From Phoenix dactylifera (Eukaryota; Streptophyta; Magnoliopsida; Arecales; Arecaceae): 64,000 bases of DNA. A program made the translations under genes and the position numbers. Positions 1 through 11,617 of the stretch are shown here, one piece after another. Position 1 is the stretch's first letter; every line of letters begins with the position of its first letter. Below the pieces are notes generated by a model. The model saw only the letters and a list, made by a program, of their open reading frames with translations, was not told the DNA's origin and ran no database searches. The stretch covers positions 65,001 to 129,000 of the forward strand of contig NW_024068273.1 in NCBI RefSeq assembly GCF_009389715.1, read 5' to 3'.

Positions 1-1119
1 CCACTGTTTTTTATTCAACAAGGAGGGGGAAAACTATTCACAAACTTGATATGATTGTACATGAGAAATCAGAATAATATCCTCTTTCTTAAGATAACAA
101 GTAGCACTAAAATTAGGATAGAAGAGAGGTGTGTTTACATTTGCACTCACTCCAGCCACAAGTAAATAACTGTCAATAGTAAAAAATAAGAAAAATTGGT
201 TCAAAATATACAATTCATCTTTTTGAGGAAAAGCATACAGTTCACCCTTAATTCTCACAAAACCACCATTTTGCTCAAATTGCATTGTCAGCTCAAGCCC
301 ACATGCGAGCAACCCTCTTGTTTATGTATAATAATTAGTTTGCGTGCTGATTAGTTTATTATGAAGTGCGGTTGTTTATGTATCATGGAAATCCTTTCTC
401 ACCCACTCTTCTCTGGTTGATTGGATGTCACAATACAAACTCAAATTCAATCTATCAAGCTGAAACATCTCAGAAGTCTCGAAAACATCTTAAGGAGGAG
501 GAGAGATTGTAATGAAAACCTATCTCTGGACACCGGCAAAATGGGTGAAGAAATTAAAAGACTTGATCATTAGCTGGGGGAAATAAAACTTGAGAACTAT
601 TTAATTTGCACTCTTATACCTTTTTTCCCCAAGGTCCTATGTTTTTTCTATCAAATTTGCAAACAATACATTATTTTGAGTCCCATGATAATTCTCATAA
701 AAACTTGTATTAGGCATGGGTATTTATTTGACAAAAGAACTGATTAAAGACTATCAATCCTGGAGAACATCCTACTGAAGATTATCCAATATATCACCAC
801 GTCACCCCAACACAATCAAAGATGGATACTGATAGGGCATCACACCATTTCACAGAGCAAAATTTCAGCTCAGATAAACTAATTTACATTTCATCATCTT
901 TATGAGAACTACTCTACAACCAGAAAGAAATTGTGATAACACAAAAGATAATATTCATTGTAAAATATAATTGTATATTGGAACCATGAGTTTAATTTCA
1001 CAGTACCATACATGAACAATGTAAAGATAAAATCACCACCAATCACCATCTGTATCGCCATCAGCGGGTATGCTGTCACAAGAAATCTGAAGTGTAAGAT
1101 CTTGGGTAAAGGAGAACAG
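1..1119. other. 3' flank of the RABC pseudogene
   Basis: The whole stretch is mirrored in copy 2 (21,731-22,850). It holds what would be the 3' UTR and downstream flank. A reading frame of about 86 codons on the minus strand (34-312; copy 2 21,762-22,022) is open in both copies, but its start differs, I do not recognise the protein, and it has no splice or family support. I do not call it a gene. Confidence 0.5.
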
Positions 1120-4100
1120 TCAGCAGCTGCTAGTAGAAGCATCAGCTTGTGGTGGCTTCTGCTTAAAAATGTTGTTCTTCACACCTGCCGAATCCTCAGC
1201 CAAGAGGCTTGGTGTATCTAAGATCTGTACCATTGATGTAAACAATTATTACTCATATTTTTAATAGACCTCCAGTAGCTTATTGTGATAACATGTATAT
1301 AGAAGATGCAATTTCAAGATCCATCTATTCATACTTCTAATGCTTTTCTCTTTCCTCATTAAGTGGTCAGTGCTTCCTCTAAAACTCTAGAAGAAAAATC
1401 TCAAAAGCAAGGAAGAGGATAGTCTGGTAATAAGATAGATCCGGAATACCTTTTATCTAAAACATTGCCAAAGAAAGTGAAAGAAAAAAATTACTAATAG
1501 AGCAAACCAACAAACAGTTCAAGCATCCGGAAATCTAGCTGGCAGAAAATACTCCCTTGGAATTTAGCATGGGTATCTAGGATGCCCAAGACTTAAACCG
1601 CAAGCAAAGCATAGAGATAATGTACTACAAAACTAGAATAGGCTAACAACTCAATGGCACTTGTTAAAAATCCTCTGCTAAATGCCATTTTATGGTAAAG
1701 AAGAAAAGGCATACCACATAATAATGGGAAATCCTACAATAATGCTGTTTAAAAATTGCAAAAATAGAATCATTATCCCATGTAGAAGACTTTTCTTCAA
1801 AAGATTCCTCAAAAGTTATGCAAGACCTTTGCATAAATCTATTTTTACTTTCACTAAATATATATATCTAAGCTAAATCAAAGGGTCTGGGTTCGCAAAA
1901 AGTAAAACTGGCTTTCCAGACATTTGCCTAACTAGCAATTGCAGCACAATCTTTCATGATCATAACAGCTGACTTGGAAACAGATACTTTGTGTTGATAA
2001 TATAACCCAGATCTCAGAATCGATAGATGATAGATCTCCCAACAGATGAAACATCAGATGTATTTCATACCTTTAAGACAAGCTCTTCAAAGCATTGCTC
2101 CACGTTGACTCGTGTTTTTGCACTACATTCTAAAAACAGACATCCATATTCCCTAGCAAAGTCAATGCCCTCCTTCTTTGTGAAAACTCTCCCACTTTCC
2201 TGAAAAGATAAAAAAGCATAAAAACTTCCATTCCTCTTTTAATTAAACATGTATTCTCAATATATGGAAAAAAACCTAAAGATACAACAGATGATGCCAA
2301 GGTTAAGAACATGATAGATAATATCAAAATAGAAATTAAATGACTGGTTTATTGCATTATACAAAATTCCACATTAAAAATAAAGATCTAACTATATACA
2401 TGTACATTACCTTATCAACCTTGTTACCAACAAGCATTTTGATGCAATTTGATTAGTTGAGTAAAGGTCTATTTCCTTAGCCCATACATCAGCAAGGTTG
2501 GTGAACGTTTCCCTTCATGTTACATCATAAACTGTCATAAATTACTGAGAAAAAAAAAATTATCAGCAAACATTTTCACCATACTGTCTATGCTAATATT
2601 AAGCTATGTGGATATTATGACATTTATAAAGAAACCATAGTGTATATCTGCATAAAGAAGATATATAGTCTTGGTTGAAGAGATATATTAGCTATTAAGT
2701 AAAAGCTGAAAGATTGCCCACTCAGATGTGTGACTAAGCAATTCAGATGGCCATGAGATTCCTGGTTCAAGCAGGAGTTTAATTCAATGTACTGGGAGAC
2801 ACACACAATGAAAATGGTGGCCATATAGCATATTTAGGCTATGGACCAAAGCAAATACAGTCTTGTGAGGGTAGAAAACATTAAGCTAGGGCCAGCCAGG
2901 TTTACAGATATAAGTCCTTACTACGCCTTTTCTCCTTATGCCTCCCTTACATCTGAGCCGTAGGACCAAAGAGCAGCAAGAATAAAACCAGCCCGGTATA
3001 TTATCCTCCTTTCCACTTGTTCAATGTAACCTCCTTTTGCTCTTTCTTCTTTCTTGTCCTCTCTTCCTAGTCCTATCTTCTTCTCCTAAATTGTTCTCAG
3101 TTCCTTCTTTTTTCCCTTTAACTGCATTTGTCATCTGAGTTTATCGGAAAGATATTGAGTTTATTAGAAGATAAATGGCTAAGAGGAAGATATAAAGATC
3201 AGATAACATAGTCCTACCTGCAAGGCAACCTGAATAATCTGAGAACTAAATTCCGCTGAAATATCAAGATATTATTAGATAAGAGTCATTAGTGACGCTG
3301 AATAGATCGAGAACTCTTTCTCAATCCAAGGAATATTTGAAGCTGTTTAAGGCAGACAAGATTACAGTTTCAGCTTTGCAGTGTCCTCTTAGCTTGAATG
3401 TGTGAATCTTACATGGTGCTGATCTGATTTCTGGTTGGTTAGGTGTCTCACTAATAACTTGCTAAGAAGAGGTGATACATAACATTATCTAATGTTAGCT
3501 CTTATAGTAGATGGACTATTTTTTGAATGACAGTATCTCTCCAAGGCATATGCTTATTAGGTTGGTTAGTTAAGGCCAACAAAGAGGAACAGGTAATAGA
3601 GGGGTAAATATACCATTTAGTCATTTTCTCTTACAAAAATGTTTCCTTAGTATTTGTTTTTACAAGTCATTTTCTCCTCTAACTTTTGTTCCATTTATAG
3701 TTTTGTGGTTTTATGCGAGAAAGGGTGTTAAAGTATATATGATATTTTTTCTGAAATAATTCCAGATAATGAATCTATAATTCTCACCTTTAAAAAAATC
3801 TATAATTCTTTCATTTATTTATTTGATTCTTGCATCATCTCAAACAAAAATTCATGGCCTCTTTCCCTAATTCATAGTGCTCACAACTATCTAGCTTAGA
3901 TTATGATTACATAGCTGAAGCAGCAAAATACTGCATTCCAAATATTAGATAATAGCTGGATATTGACAGGTTAAATCTACATGCATAAATACTTGTTGCA
4001 TGCCAAGGCTATATCTAATATGTGTGGCACACTGATATGCATTGGACAAAGCAAGTTTATGTGTCAATACTTAAAGTATCTTTTCATATCCAGATAATTC

Positions 4101-4760
4101 CTGGATAGACTTAGGTATGATGGTAAAAGGCTTTCTTTAACAAATATGAACCTTTTAGTTGTGGATCATGATGGATATTTTAATTTCAGTAATTGTAGTA
4201 CAGATGTTATCGTATAAGGTATGGACTATGTTATTAAGGTAACCTATCATGCATCATGGATGCTTTTTTTTTGACACAGATATATTTACATTTATTTACT
4301 TGATATTTTCTATTATAGCCAGATTCTGTCCTATTTTTGCTGAAGGTTGGCCACAGTATTTGCATCCATGCTTCGTAGCACTTAATGGATTTGATCTGAC
4401 ACCTGAACCACGATTTGAACAGCCAATCCTAAAGTGGTGTCCACAGATAATCCTCTACAAAACCTTTTGTTATAGTTCATTTCAACATATTTTATCAACA
4501 TAAATATTCAAATTATCCTTAATAACAATTTGTCAATTCATCACTTGTAAATTGGTAAATATAATTATATAACAAGGAATTTTTTATTATTTATCATTTT
4601 ATTTACATTTTAGGGCATCATTATATCCCACAGAGATAAGGATCCTACATGGTGTTCCCGAATTTGGAGGTTGCCAAGTTGTAGTCTTGATCATGCAGCC
4701 ATATCTGCATTCTTTTTAGTTTTTAGGTACCAAAGATAATAGTATATGTACTTTTCAGAC

Positions 4761-5382
4761 CAAGATCGGAGAACTGTCCCGAACCGAATGGTTCCAGCCG
4801 TTCCGAGCCGTACTGACAGCTCACCGGTACGGTTTCGGCAATGGAAACAAAAACTGTTGCCGGAGTCAGAGAAGAAGAAAGAAAGAGAGAGCGAGCAAAG
4901 GAGGAAGGGAGAGGGAGGGAAGCCGGCGGAGGGTGGGGAGGCGAGGCCGCGGCCGGTTCCTCTGTTTCGAATGGGATAGGGAGGGAGAGGGAGAGAGAGA
5001 GAGAGAAAGGCCGGCGGAGGGTGGTGGACGCTGGTGGAGGCTGAGGGAGGCGAGGCTGCGGCTGGTTCCTTTGTTTCGAATGGAGGAGGGAGAGGGAGGG
5101 AGGCCGGCAGAGGGTGGCAGACGCTGGCGGAAGCTGCGGGAGGCGAGGCCATGGCCGGTTCCTCTGTTTCGAACGAAACAGAAAAACCAGCCACCAGCCT
5201 CCGCCGCCAGCCTCCTCTCTCCCTCCCTCTCTCCCCATTTTCTCTCTCTCTATTTTTTTTCTCCCACGGTCTGCATGCCCTTTCCTCTGTCGGTACAGGC
5301 CCGACACGGCACGGCACGGGCTCGTACCGACTTGTGCCGCCAGAAAATCGGTATGGTACCTGGTACCAGTTCCGCTGATCTT
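4761..5382. mobile_element. Non-autonomous DNA transposon with GTACCG-rich ends, 622 bp
   Basis: This block is absent from the equivalent intron in copy 2 (near 26,500), so its edges can be read directly. It is flanked by a 9-bp duplication, TTTTCAGAC (4,752-4,760 and 5,383-5,391). The ends form an imperfect inverted repeat: AAGATCGGAGAACTG at the left against AAGATCAGCGGAACTG inverted at the right. The interior has about three tandem units of 70-100 bp, each GA-rich and ending in GGTTCCTCTGTTTCGAA. Short GTACCG/GGTACC runs sit near both ends. A 9-bp duplication points to the Mutator superfamily. No transposase is encoded; the open frames across it are by-products of high GC. Confidence 0.75.
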
Positions 5383-7306
5383 TTTTCAGACACAACATTG
5401 GCTATAATGATGTACATAGATCACCTGGTTCATTGAGCTTAGGCAATTGAACTGAAGGATTGTAGAAGGAAAACCAAGATTGCTGACTAGAACACGAGAA
5501 ATAGTAGAGTAGTTTCAGCGCATATGAAAAACTAACATCCAAATTTTCTCTTCATCAATGAATGGTATTAGAATCTAATAAAATGAAAAGGTATCAAATT
5601 CAAATTCAACGGCATAGAAAGGAGTAATTGATAATTGCATACCCATGATAGTAATTGATAATTGCATACCCATGATGATCCCCTGTGCTCCTCTGTAATA
5701 TGAGCTGGTTAAAGTTCTGAACCTTTCTTGTCCACCTGCATGATACAGATGCTTTTTCTGTTATCACTAATTTACATTCAAAAGTCATAGATCATGCATT
5801 ACACCATAGAATGCCTTTTTAGAATCTCATAATATATGTGTACATGTATGCATGTATAACTTACTGAATAAAATAAGATAGAAGGATCCACTGCAAATCA
5901 CAAGAATTAATCTAAAGACTTCTCATCTTTTGAAATAGAATTTTCCTTGCAATTACAAGAGATAAAACAATGTAGAAATAGGTTAGGACATGCCAAGGGG
6001 CTAGGCTGATAGACTTTCAGGAGCTAGGCTAGTGCCAGAAGCTTGGAGTGCATCCTGCTTTTGTGCATTTTTGAGGTCACAGTCACTTGTTAGCTTCTTG
6101 TTGCTTCATTAATTGTTTGCACTCTACCTTATGAATTACTAGATCTAATGACACCAACATAAAATGCCATTCAACAAGCATTTAAACTCAACTTTAACCT
6201 GATGTCCTATTTACATCAAATTGACCTCGTGGATCCAAGTACGACCCAACAAGGTCTGAGATATATCCACAAACAATCTGAACTTGACAATAACACGCTA
6301 TGAATTGTTACAGGTCATAAGGCAGCTCAAAGAAACGAGGGGCTGCCATTATTCCTCAAAGACGAGTTGGTTTAAAGGGAAAAATCCTTGTTCATTTTGT
6401 GGTTTAAGCAACCTGCAAAGCTCAAGCAATAAGACAAAGAGGAAAGGTCATCCAGAGCAAAGATTTCACCAATTTAAAGTTTTATTGGGATCTGATTGGT
6501 TGTGCATAACTCTAAATCCATTGAAAACATATTATGCCTGGTCAACTTGCTACATACAGAATTGCTCATGATACTATTAACTCATGAAAATAAATGCATG
6601 TCTACTACATAGCATTTGTTATCAAACAGTTTGTCATGAAAACTGCAGTTGCATATAAAGAGTAAAAGGGGAAGGAAATATGAAATTATTTTTAATTGTT
6701 TTAAATGGTAATATATAAGTACATAGTGCTTACCATCATACCAAAATGGCTGGTGTATTAGTAGATGGATGTACTTAATTATAAGATCAACCTCTTATTC
6801 TCCCATGAATAAAAGCAACTTCTCCATTTGCAAATAACAAGCCTTATGAGCTTTCAGAACACCAGATAGTTGTTGTTTGAATGGTGAATTACATTTCCAT
6901 ACTATCCACGCTAATATTGCTATTCTCGTATGCCAAAAAAATAACCACATTTCTCACACATCAGAAAAAAGTTACCAGTTCATTGTGGGATTTTAATCAA
7001 ATTTCACTCTCTATTCATTTCATGATCATTCTTTATGTCCTCACGAAGCTTCTTATTGTTGGTTCCTGTACTATTTAGAATAGGGTGAATGTAACAGCTC
7101 AGAAAATTCAACTTGTGGCAATAGCATCACAAAAATAATATATCCTCTTCATAGGGTTAATTTTCAGGCCTGAATTGCATTGGTCAGGGGATTAAGTGAA
7201 ATTCAACACCTCAGGAGTTAGAATAAATCAAGAGAAGCAAATGAAATGACTATAGGACCAAACAAGAAATCAAAGTGACATCTCATACAATAAATCAAGT
7301 TAAATC

Positions 7307-8168
7307 TGTCACGCCCCCGCCTCTGCGAGGCACGTGAGGCACCTAGTGCCCACGTGGGGGCCACATGAGGGGGGAACACGGGGCTCCCCTGCCAGATATT
7401 GTCCGGTTCTGGAGCTTCACGCAAGCGTCCTTCACCCCTCCCCGGTTTTGTTTTCCACCCAAAACGCGTCTGCAGGATTAGGAGACACCCGCCTCATATG
7501 CCCAGGCTCTGAAACGAGTCTTTCCGATGTGGGACTATTGGGCCTCACACCCTTCCCACCATCGGACAAGAGCCGTCCTCGGCTCTGATACCAAATGTCA
7601 CGCCCCCGCCTCTGCGAGGCACGTGAGGCACCTAGTGCCCACGTGGGGGCCACATGAGGGGGGAACACGGGGCTCCCCTGCCAGATATTGTCCGGTTCTG
7701 GAGCTTCACGCAAGCGTCCTTCACCCCTCCCCGGTTTTGTTTTCCACCCAAAACGCGTCTGCAGGATTAGGAGACACCCGCCTCATATGCCCAGGCTCTG
7801 AAACGAGTCTTTCCGATGTGGGACTATTGGGCCTCACACCATAGGGTACATGGGGCGGCGGCCCGTTGTCCTTCCACCGTTGAGAGCGGGAGGTGTTCGC
7901 TGCTCTGTGAAACCAGCCTCACGCGGTTCCCTCCGCTTCAAGAGATGCGCGACCCAAGCTTTCGCTCAAGGCGCACATCCCGCTACCCCACTTGGAAAGG
8001 GCGAGCCAACCTTACGCTCCATTTGCACCCAGACTCACAAGCGTGACCCAGCGTCCTAAACCACCTTAATACCCCCGATTGGCTCGAGTTACAAGCTCCC
8101 GCAACGAAGCTCAAGTTCCAGCGAATAACCAATGTGGGACTAAACACACGCCCGCACGGATCCTAACA
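7307..8168 (-). mobile_element. TRIM-like LTR retroelement remnant
   Basis: The insertion is absent from copy 2, so its borders are clear. A 5-bp target duplication AAATC (7,302-7,306 and 8,169-8,173) flanks an element whose outer ends are TG and CA. On the minus strand it has one full-length LTR (8,168 to 7,596, 573 bp), then a site complementary to initiator tRNA-Met (TGGTATCAGAGC, 7,593-7,582), a very short interior, and a second, shorter repeat matching about 240 bp of the LTR (7,307-7,546). There is no coding capacity. This is a fossil with a collapsed interior, younger than the RABC duplication. It lies only 10 bp inside the intron from the exon 2 donor of the pseudogene. Confidence 0.75.
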
Positions 8169-10315
8169 AAATCGTTACCAGTGTCCCAGATTGCGAGCTT
8201 CAGCTTTTTGCCTCCAATTGTAACCATTTTTACCTTGAAATCCACACCTAAAACAAAAAAAATGAAGCCTTTGATTTTGATCGAAGTAATTGATAAAACA
8301 AACAAAATTGTGAAAAACTTGCACTGCTAGCATGTTATTGAACTCCAGCCTCGACGAAAATTCTTTCAGAATAAATTTTTACTATGAAGAAAATCTGATG
8401 CAAGAATACATTCAGTTCCGAAAAGTCAAACTGAGCCACATAATCTACAGGAAGCAAATCAAATATCAGAAAAGATAATTTGTTGGAAATAATGATTAGA
8501 AAGATTACAGGTAACCCTGTTGGAACCAACCACAATAAAAAGACAAATGAGGATTTTTATGATGTCCTTATTATGAACGACTTAAGATCATTATTTCCAA
8601 AATATCTACCAAATTAACATGTTTTTTCTATGATCATTGCTACCAATTCTAACTACAAATTGTTCTTTGTTCTTGAAAACTCTAACATCCTCAAGTATTA
8701 CAACAAAAACTAGTTAAATACATCAGTATCTTAATTATCCTCCATAAATAAATAAAACAGAGCATTTACAAACCATAACACAGTATCGAATCTACCACAG
8801 TAGCACCTGATCATTTCATTTTCCAATTTAGATGTAAAAATATTATCAAATTCACATACTTAAAAGCTTTGCACTGCAACTGCTGCTATGATTTTAACCA
8901 CCGGACATCATTTGCAACTCTCAGTCTCATATGTCCGAGTATTACAACAAAAACTCAGTTATTACACATTTTTTCTATTACCATTGATCAATAAATACAC
9001 AAACCACTAGCAAACAACAATACAGCATTAATTCAACTATATAGCTGCAAATCTCACTTTTCCAATTCGTACGCACATATAATATCAAATGCTTACTCTT
9101 AGAAGCACTAGTACTCTGTGATTGTTTCTTCAATTATTCTTTATATCTCTCACACCCTCGAGAATTACAATAATAACTCATTGATCACATGATTTTCATA
9201 ATTATCAGCCCCACGTATACAAACAGACCATTCAGTCACAATAACACATTATAAGTTCAATCCAGTAGCTTCAAATTTTTCTCATTTCTAGATGTATGCA
9301 CAAAAATTATCGAACTCCTTAATAAATCTCTCCACCGGTACAATTTAAACGCACTGCATTACTGGAAAAGCTCGAAGAAACAAATGGAAGGATCTGAAAT
9401 CTCACCAATCGTGGGGGAGAGATCGTCGAAGGAGTCCGAGGTGAATCTCAGCAGGAGGCTGCTCTTCCCCACCCCCGAATCCCCAATTAGCAACAACTTG
9501 AACAAATAATCGAACTCTGGTTGGCTCAAAGATGACGAATCCATCATATTATTACTTCAGAAACCCTAGAAAACACATGGAAAACGCTAAGAAAGCACCA
9601 AAAGGAAACGATTGAACGAAATCTAGATCCCAAGAAGCGAACTTTCTACAGTAAGGAAAACCTAATAAGATCTCAGCGCACCTCGAATCTGGAAATTAAG
9701 GGGGAAGGATTCGAGATCTAGGGTCAAGAATTCAATAAATAGAGGATTGGAAGTAAAAGCGGTGACGGAAAGGAAGAAAAGGGGGAAGGAATCCCGCGCT
9801 GGTGAAGAAAGCTGCAGATGGCGACGAAAGAAAGAGGAAACCGGCGGTGGTGGGTTCATATTATTAGACCGAGCTGTACTGAGCTTACTTTAATATTATA
9901 CTAATAATAATAATTTAAAATTTAATTATTAATTGAAGCTGTTTGTAAAAATTTAACAAGATTGGACTGAATTCGGTATTGAATTTCTCAAAGAAATCCA
10001 GATTAAATTTCACCCTATGTACCTACTCCATCTCTTGATAATTAATTCTAATCAAAATCAAATCTCTATGCTCTTGCTATTTCGGACGATTTTAAGAAGC
10101 GATACCATGGAGCTATTGCTCGTGTAAATGACTTCTTGTTTTGTCTCTTGCATGAGATTTTTTCTAATCACAAAACATGAACCATCAGCAAAATGATTGG
10201 TGATTGAGCACGCTCGTCATCTGTGGATCACAAAATCAAGCAAGCCCACTACTCAATCATAAGATGTTCCGTAGGATTTAAATTTTGACATGTGCAATTC
10301 AATGATGCATTAGGT

Positions 10316-11085
10316 TTAGTTGCTATGGTTAAGATTTAAATTTTGTATTAAAGATTAATTAATAATTTGAAATTCATAAGATTTTTGCCATGGTCACCTC
10401 TGTTAGACCAAAAATCTCCAAGGTTAGGCAACTTTGCTGCAACTATCAAAACTGTTAAAATAAATTACTTGCTATTCATCTTTTTTTATTTATATATTTA
10501 TTTATTTAATTAATTATTTTTTATTTTATTTTATTTATTTATTTATTTTTTCTCTTATTTTCTCTCTCTCTCTCTCTCTTTTTTCTTTCTTCTCCATTGC
10601 CCCTTTCCCCTTTTCTTAGGTGGATTGGGGGGGGGGGGAGGGGAGAGTGCCCACCCCACCGATTGTGGTGGGGAGGAAATGGAGAGGCTTACCTTGATTT
10701 GGAGGGGCTGTGGCTATGAATCTGACAGCACAACGGCAGGGCACAGTGAGCCCGAGCAGAGGAAGGAAGAAGGAAAGGGAGAAAGGAACGAAGGGAAGGA
10801 GAAGGGCTCTGGAGGAGGAAGAAGGGCTCGGTGAGCCCATGCAGACAGGGAGGAGAAGAAATAGAGGGAGGAAACCACGGATTCCGCGATCTCCTCATGC
10901 TATTCTTCCAAAATTGGTGCCCGCCGGAAAGGAAAGAAGAGGGGCACGGCTCCGGCGATGTTGCGCATTCCTGCCTCCCTTGCTGCGAGGATCACGGCTA
11001 GCTCCTCCTAGCTGGCCGTGAGCATAGCGGGGATCACGGCCAGATCCTCCTAGTTGGCCGTGAACAGGGTGTCACACTACTAGTT
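10316..11085. other. Low-complexity block, AT tract then GA/GC-rich tract
   Basis: After the end of duplication homology comes an AT-rich run (10,480-10,560), a CT run (10,560-10,580), a G run (10,628-10,640) and a GA-rich stretch to about 10,960. At 10,988-11,072 there are two copies of a roughly 45-bp motif, each with the inverted pair CACGGC(C/T)AG...CTGGCCGTG or a near variant. No counterpart exists in copy 2. It looks like the body of an unclassified repeat, perhaps a MITE running from about 10,460 (CTATTCATC) to 11,072 (GTGAACAG), but I could not define target duplications. No gene is supported. Confidence 0.4.
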
Positions 11086-11617
11086 AAGATCATTCAGAAA
11101 TTGATGCCAAGATCATTTCCCAAAAAATAAAAAATGAATTGATGCCAGGATAATGCCAACAAATAAACGATCAAGTTGGACAAGAAACTGATTTTTTTAT
11201 TTAACAAATTATATATTCAAAGAATATGGCAGCAATCAAACTTGGTTAATGTTGACCAAGGATTTAAATATCGGTGCCCATGCTCATGCCAAACACCTGC
11301 AGGCACAGTATCTCTGCGCGCCATGCCGGCACATGTTTAATTTTGTATCGAAGGAAAAAAGAAATAAAGAAACTGAAAATTTTCTTTAGATAAAAAATTA
11401 AGAATGGATTTAATAGGGTTGTGCTGATCCATACCGATGATTCTGCACTATTAGCATGCTCGATCTTCACACTATCCAACACTTGTTTCTCTTGTGTTCC
11501 AGCGTCGATTGTTTCTTTGCTCTCTATTTTCTCTGCAACAACAGATAAAGAAACAGAGCAATTAGCCAACATGCAAGTATAGCTACTTGCAATTTTGACA
11601 GGTCGAGGAATAGATGG
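11086..11617 (-). other. Downstream of the CNL gene, with a possible extra 3' exon
   Basis: On the minus strand a good acceptor (polypyrimidine tract then TTGTTGCAG, ending about 11,535) opens onto a short acidic and charged frame beginning EKIESKETIDAG, followed by a GTATGG donor-like site near 11,436. In one frame it could be a C-terminal tail of the CNL protein. The splice from GATCG|GTAGCC in the last exon reaches it, but in a different frame. The remainder to 11,086 is AT-rich with no gene seen. Confidence 0.35.

Larger units (their letters stand above)
1120..9547 (-). pseudogene. RABC1/Rab18-type small GTPase, degenerate duplicate
   Basis: All six exons of the intact copy at 22,851-29,752 can be found: 9,406-9,547, 8,179-8,247, 5,670-5,735, 2,411-2,531, 2,071-2,199 and 1,120-1,224. 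Exon 1 still encodes the P-loop GDSGVGKS. The gene is broken in exon 4. The arginine codon CGA after VYDVT has become TGA, and one base is missing at the NQDC codons (121 nt instead of 122), shifting the frame. The G3 box reads WDTGGQ instead of WDTAGQ because the first base of exon 3 is G, not C. A 27-base duplication near 5,629-5,674 repeats the exon 3 donor area, and both large introns carry transposons. The splice sites mostly survive, so decay looks fairly recent. It could still be transcribed, but any product would end inside the G domain. Confidence 0.9.
1..10315. repeat. Segmental duplication, copy 1 (RABC pseudogene copy)
   Basis: The sequence from base 1 matches that from 21,731 almost base for base through exons, introns and flanks, in the same orientation, until about 10,315 (copy 2: about 30,985). 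By eye the copies differ by roughly 5%. The left edge lies outside the window, so the true unit may be longer. Two insertions are present here and absent from copy 2: 4,761-5,382 and 7,307-8,168. Both therefore arrived after the duplication, or were never in copy 2. A MITE-like block at about 30,167-30,635 is private to copy 2. The right boundary is approximate because the match fades in AT-rich sequence. Confidence 0.9.

Noticed and set aside
34-312. Minus-strand frame of about 86 codons kept open in both duplication copies
   Set aside because: The start differs between copies (one needs a GTG), there is no known family, and 5% divergence over 260 bp can leave a frame open by chance.
4691-5436. 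Frames of up to 235 codons around 4.7-5.4 kb
   Set aside because: They run across a GC-rich, internally repetitive transposon that is absent from copy 2; proline/serine/arginine-rich by-products.
7218-7844. Repeated frames beginning MREAPEPDNIWQGSP or similar
   Set aside because: They lie in the two repeats of the LTR remnant, which has no coding capacity.
7307-8168. Cassandra-type TRIM with a 5S RNA-like LTR
   Set aside because: The LTR was checked for the 5S rRNA core and none is visible; it is a different short LTR family.
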